A DNA stretch of 64,000 nucleotides. Origin: VFMC01 sp963791635 (GTDB taxonomy: Bacteria > Actinomycetota > Acidimicrobiia > Acidimicrobiales > Ilumatobacteraceae). The translations under genes and the position numbers were made by a program. The stretch lies in the NCBI GenBank assembly GCA_963791635.1, contig CAWBTC010000018.1:1-64000 (forward strand), written 5' to 3'. The notes under the pieces are model-generated. The model was not told the origin of the DNA. It was given only the letters and a program-made list of their open reading frames with translations, and did not search any database. How positions within the stretch are numbered: the stretch's first letter is position 1; every line of letters begins with the position of its first letter. Positions 62,251 through 64,000 of the stretch are shown here, piece by piece.

Positions 62251-62895
62251 GTGGACGCGCTCGAACTCCGATCCATCGTCTATCGACATTTCGTCGAGAC
62301 TGGATCGTCGCCCACGCGACGAACGCTGAGCGAGTCCGTCGGCGACCTTCAGACGACCGACCGACTGCTGCACGAGCTCCATGATCGCCACATGCTCGTG
62401 CTGGACGAACGACCCACTTGCCGCGGTGAGATTCGCATGGCGTTGCCCTTCGCGGCCGACCCCACCAACTTCCGCGTCACCACGGATCAGGGCGCCTGGT
62501 GGGCGAACTGCGCCTGGGACTCCCTGGCCATCCTCGCTGCGCTGCACAGCGACGGACTTGTTCAATCCACCTGGTCCGATACGGACGAGCCGGTCGAACT
62601 CACCGTCGCTCACGGGCAACTGGACGACACAGAGGGCTACATCTCCTTCCCGCTCCCTGCCAGTCGATGGTGGGACGACATCGTCTTCACTTGAGGCAAC
62701 ATCACGTTCCTTCGGTCGAAGGACAATCAACCCGCAGGCGGTGAGTCGGTCGGCCTCGCCCAGATGTGGAGCCTCTCCCAAGCCTGGTACGGCGATCGCC
62801 TCGATCCGACGTTCAGCGGCAGGACGCTCGACGCAACGCAACGCCTACTCGACAACGTCGGCCTCACAGACGCGTTCTGGCAACTCCGAACCTGA
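62251..62895 (+). CDS. merB: MerB-family organomercurial lyase, probable selenoprotein (in-frame TGA at codon 148)
   Basis: 214 residues if TGA at 62692-62694 is read through; MerB from mercury-resistance plasmids is about 212. LELRSIVYRHFVETGSSPTRRTL (winged-helix N-terminus), RMALPFAADPTNFRVTTD, GAWWANCAWDSLAILAAL with Cys87 and Asp90 at the spacing of the catalytic Cys96/Asp99, then SRWWDDIVFT-(TGA)-GNITFLRSKD, where TGA occupies the place of catalytic Cys159. The frame continues cleanly to LTDAFWQLRT. MerB cleaves carbon-mercury bonds by protonolysis. GTG 62251 lies 6 nt after a TACGAT hexamer, so likely leaderless. No merA or merR nearby. Alternative: nonsense mutation. Confidence 0.78.
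62708..62723 (+). promoter_or_regulatory. Bacterial SECIS-like hairpin in the merB-like gene
   Basis: TCCTTC-GGTC-GAAGGA: perfect 6-bp stem with GGTC loop; the loop starts 19 nt after the TGA. The E. coli fdhF SECIS has a GGUC-containing loop at nearly the same distance. Confidence 0.68.
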
Positions 62896-62981
62896 CCCTC
62901 GAGCTCCACCCCGGCTCTCAGTGCTCCTTCCTCACCGATCCGTCTGAAGCTGCCCGCCCCGATCTGCCGCTCCGCGTGGGG

Positions 62982-63491
62982 TCAGCTATCGGTAACCAGC
63001 CCGGCGATGCTGAGGTCTTGTCGTCGTCGGATGGCGATGGGCGGGCTCGTCCCGGTGACCCACCCCCACCGGGCCGCCTGCGACAGCGACGCCCGCAGCA
63101 CGAGGTGCTGGTTCCGCAACGACGACTCCCCCACACCAGCCGCCCGCAGCCGGCTGTGCCACCGGTCGACGTCGGCCACCGTCAGCTTGGCGAGCGGCGT
63201 GCGGGCGATCTTGTCGGCCTTCACCAGCGACGCCCGGCTCGTCTGGTCACGCACCGTCGACGCCGCCCACGTGGGCGTGTGCGTCTCGAGCCAGGCATCG
63301 AGCGCGTCGGCCACCGTGCGGCCGTCGCTGCGAGCCGGTGGCGCGACCGTCATCTCGGCCGCAGCCCTCTGCGCGTCGCGTTTGGTGCCGCGCACCGTGC
63401 GGCTGACCTGCTTGGGTCGGCCCCGATCGTCGTTGCCGACGAAGACGCGCACCTCCCACACGCCCGGTGACCGTTCTCGGATCGTCGCCAT
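62982..63491 (-). pseudogene. Tyrosine integrase, N-terminal half only
   Basis: MATIRERSPGVWEVRVFVGNDDRGRPKQVSRTVRGTKRDAQRAAAEM is the AP2-like arm-binding domain; TVADALDAWLETHTPTWAASTVRDQTSRASLVKADKIARTPLAKLTVADVDRWHSRLRAAGVGESSLRNQHLVLRASLSQAARWGW is the SAM-like core-binding domain. The frame then stops at VTDS without any catalytic domain, so this is a dead remnant. It lies about 60 bp from the right att-like repeat. Confidence 0.8.
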
Positions 63492-63550
63492 GGCGGCGCA
63501 CGCTACCGCCGGGGTGTGTCACTAGGGAGGTGACTAGGGATGAAGGCCTG

Positions 63551-63652
63551 GACGAAACGGCACCTGCGGCACCAAACGGGACGAAACCATTACAGACCAA
63601 GCTTCTTGCTGATCACCATGCGCTGGATCTGGTTGGTGCCTTCGTAGATCTG
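63551..63652 (-). repeat. Right copy of the dehydrogenase 3' end (attR-like)
   Basis: Contains the 42-bp segment 63611-63652 identical to the left copy, here as the natural end of the acyl-CoA dehydrogenase gene. The copies are 1,682 bp apart and bound the integrase remnant and the MerB-like gene. Confidence 0.82.
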
Positions 63653-64000
63653 GGTGATCTTGGCGTCGCGCATCATGCGCTCCACAGGGAACTCGCTCGT
63701 GTATCCGTAGCCGCCGAGGAACTGCACGGCGTCGGTGGTGACCTGCATCGCCACGTCGCTCGCGTAGCACTTGGCCATCGCCCCGGCCATCGACAGTTCA
63801 CCATGAGGATCGCCTTGGTCCGCGATCGCACACGCCCGGTAGACGAGGCCGCGAGCTGCCTCGATCCGCATCGCACAGTCGGCTGCCATCCACTGCAGGC
63901 CCTGGTTCGAACCGATCGAACGACCGAACGTGGTGCGTTCCTTCATGTACCCGAGCGCGTAGTCGAGCGCCCCCTGGGCGATGCCGACGGCCTGCGCGCC
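63590..64000 (-). CDS. Acyl-CoA dehydrogenase, C-terminal part
   Basis: Incomplete at the window end. GAQAVGIAQGALDYALGYMKERTTFGRSIGSNQGLQWMAADCAMRIEAARGLVYRACAIAD, GAMAKCYASDVAMQVTTDAVQFLGGYGYTSEFPVERMMRDAKITQIYEGTNQIQRMVISKKLGL is the C-terminal helical domain, with the catalytic-base Glu in QIYEGTNQIQR. FAD-dependent first step of acyl-CoA oxidation. Its 3' end served as the integration site noted above. Confidence 0.95.
   Translation of the reverse strand, partial: GAQAVGIAQGALDYALGYMKERTTFGRSIGSNQGLQWMAADCAMRIEAARGLVYRACAIADQGDPHGELSMAGAMAKCYASDVAMQVTTDAVQFLGGYGYTSEFPVERMMRDAKITQIYEGTNQIQRMVISKKLGL

Overview
The window is a mosaic of at least three unrelated DNA blocks joined end to end. 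It is best read as a chimeric metagenomic contig, not as one chromosome. Block A (1 to about 12,312) is very GC-rich and has actinobacterial gene order: metallo-hydrolase, rph, XTP diphosphatase, tRNA-Leu. It looks like a Nocardioides-type genome. Block B (about 12,331 to about 24,465) is proteobacterial. It holds sugar-nucleotide and polysaccharide genes, two toxin-antitoxin pairs, IS3 debris and, after a further likely break near 23,360, a lambda-like phage tail cluster. Block C (about 24,466 to 64,000) is again actinobacterial and looks like Acidimicrobiia (Ilumatobacter-like). Genes are cut at the seams: a GH68 enzyme at 12.3 kb, a tail protein and a TIGR03086 protein at 24.46 kb. Taxonomic calls are inferred from gene content only.

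Many genes, above all in blocks A and B, are broken by one-base indels while both halves still match one family. I treat these as single genes with probable sequencing errors. Block C is cleaner, with many long intact frames, but still has scattered indels.

Block A, in order: cAMP-phosphodiesterase-like hydrolase end, RNase PH, XTP diphosphatase, a strong terminator, tRNA-Leu, an MFS transporter, a LiaF-like protein, a GNAT enzyme, peroxiredoxin Bcp, a four-gene ECF cobalt/nickel importer behind a Nur-box-like palindrome, DUF3618, DUF427, GroES-like and DEAD-box helicase genes, DUF3105, a cytochrome P450 and the end of a levansucrase-type GH68 enzyme. Block B makes activated sugars for an exopolysaccharide (phosphomannomutase, GDP-mannose pyrophosphorylase, UDP-glucose dehydrogenase, nucleoside-diphosphate-sugar dehydratase, aminotransferase), interleaved with VapBC- and MazEF-type modules and a repeat-rich coiled-coil protein.

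Block C holds an HxlR/AhpD-like divergent pair, lipoproteins, a HigBA-type module, a tRNA-Glu attachment scar with an integrase fragment and small element genes, a repeat-tailed subtilase, a GGDEF-EAL protein, tRNA-Gln, gltX, a 115-kDa-class NAD-glutamate dehydrogenase, a VIT transporter, hemolysin III, MpaB-like oxygenase, two P450s (one with its ferredoxin), a GntR cassette, an amidohydrolase and an ECF sigma/anti-sigma-like pair.

The most notable result is two genes in block C with an in-frame TGA exactly where their families have a redox or catalytic cysteine, each followed by a hairpin whose loop starts 19 or 20 nt after the TGA. One is a ResA-like redoxin (51,331-52,422), the other a MerB-family organomercurial lyase (62,251-62,895). 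Both are probable selenoproteins. The lyase lies between two copies of the 3' end of an acyl-CoA dehydrogenase gene next to a truncated integrase, so it appears to be cargo of a small integrated element.
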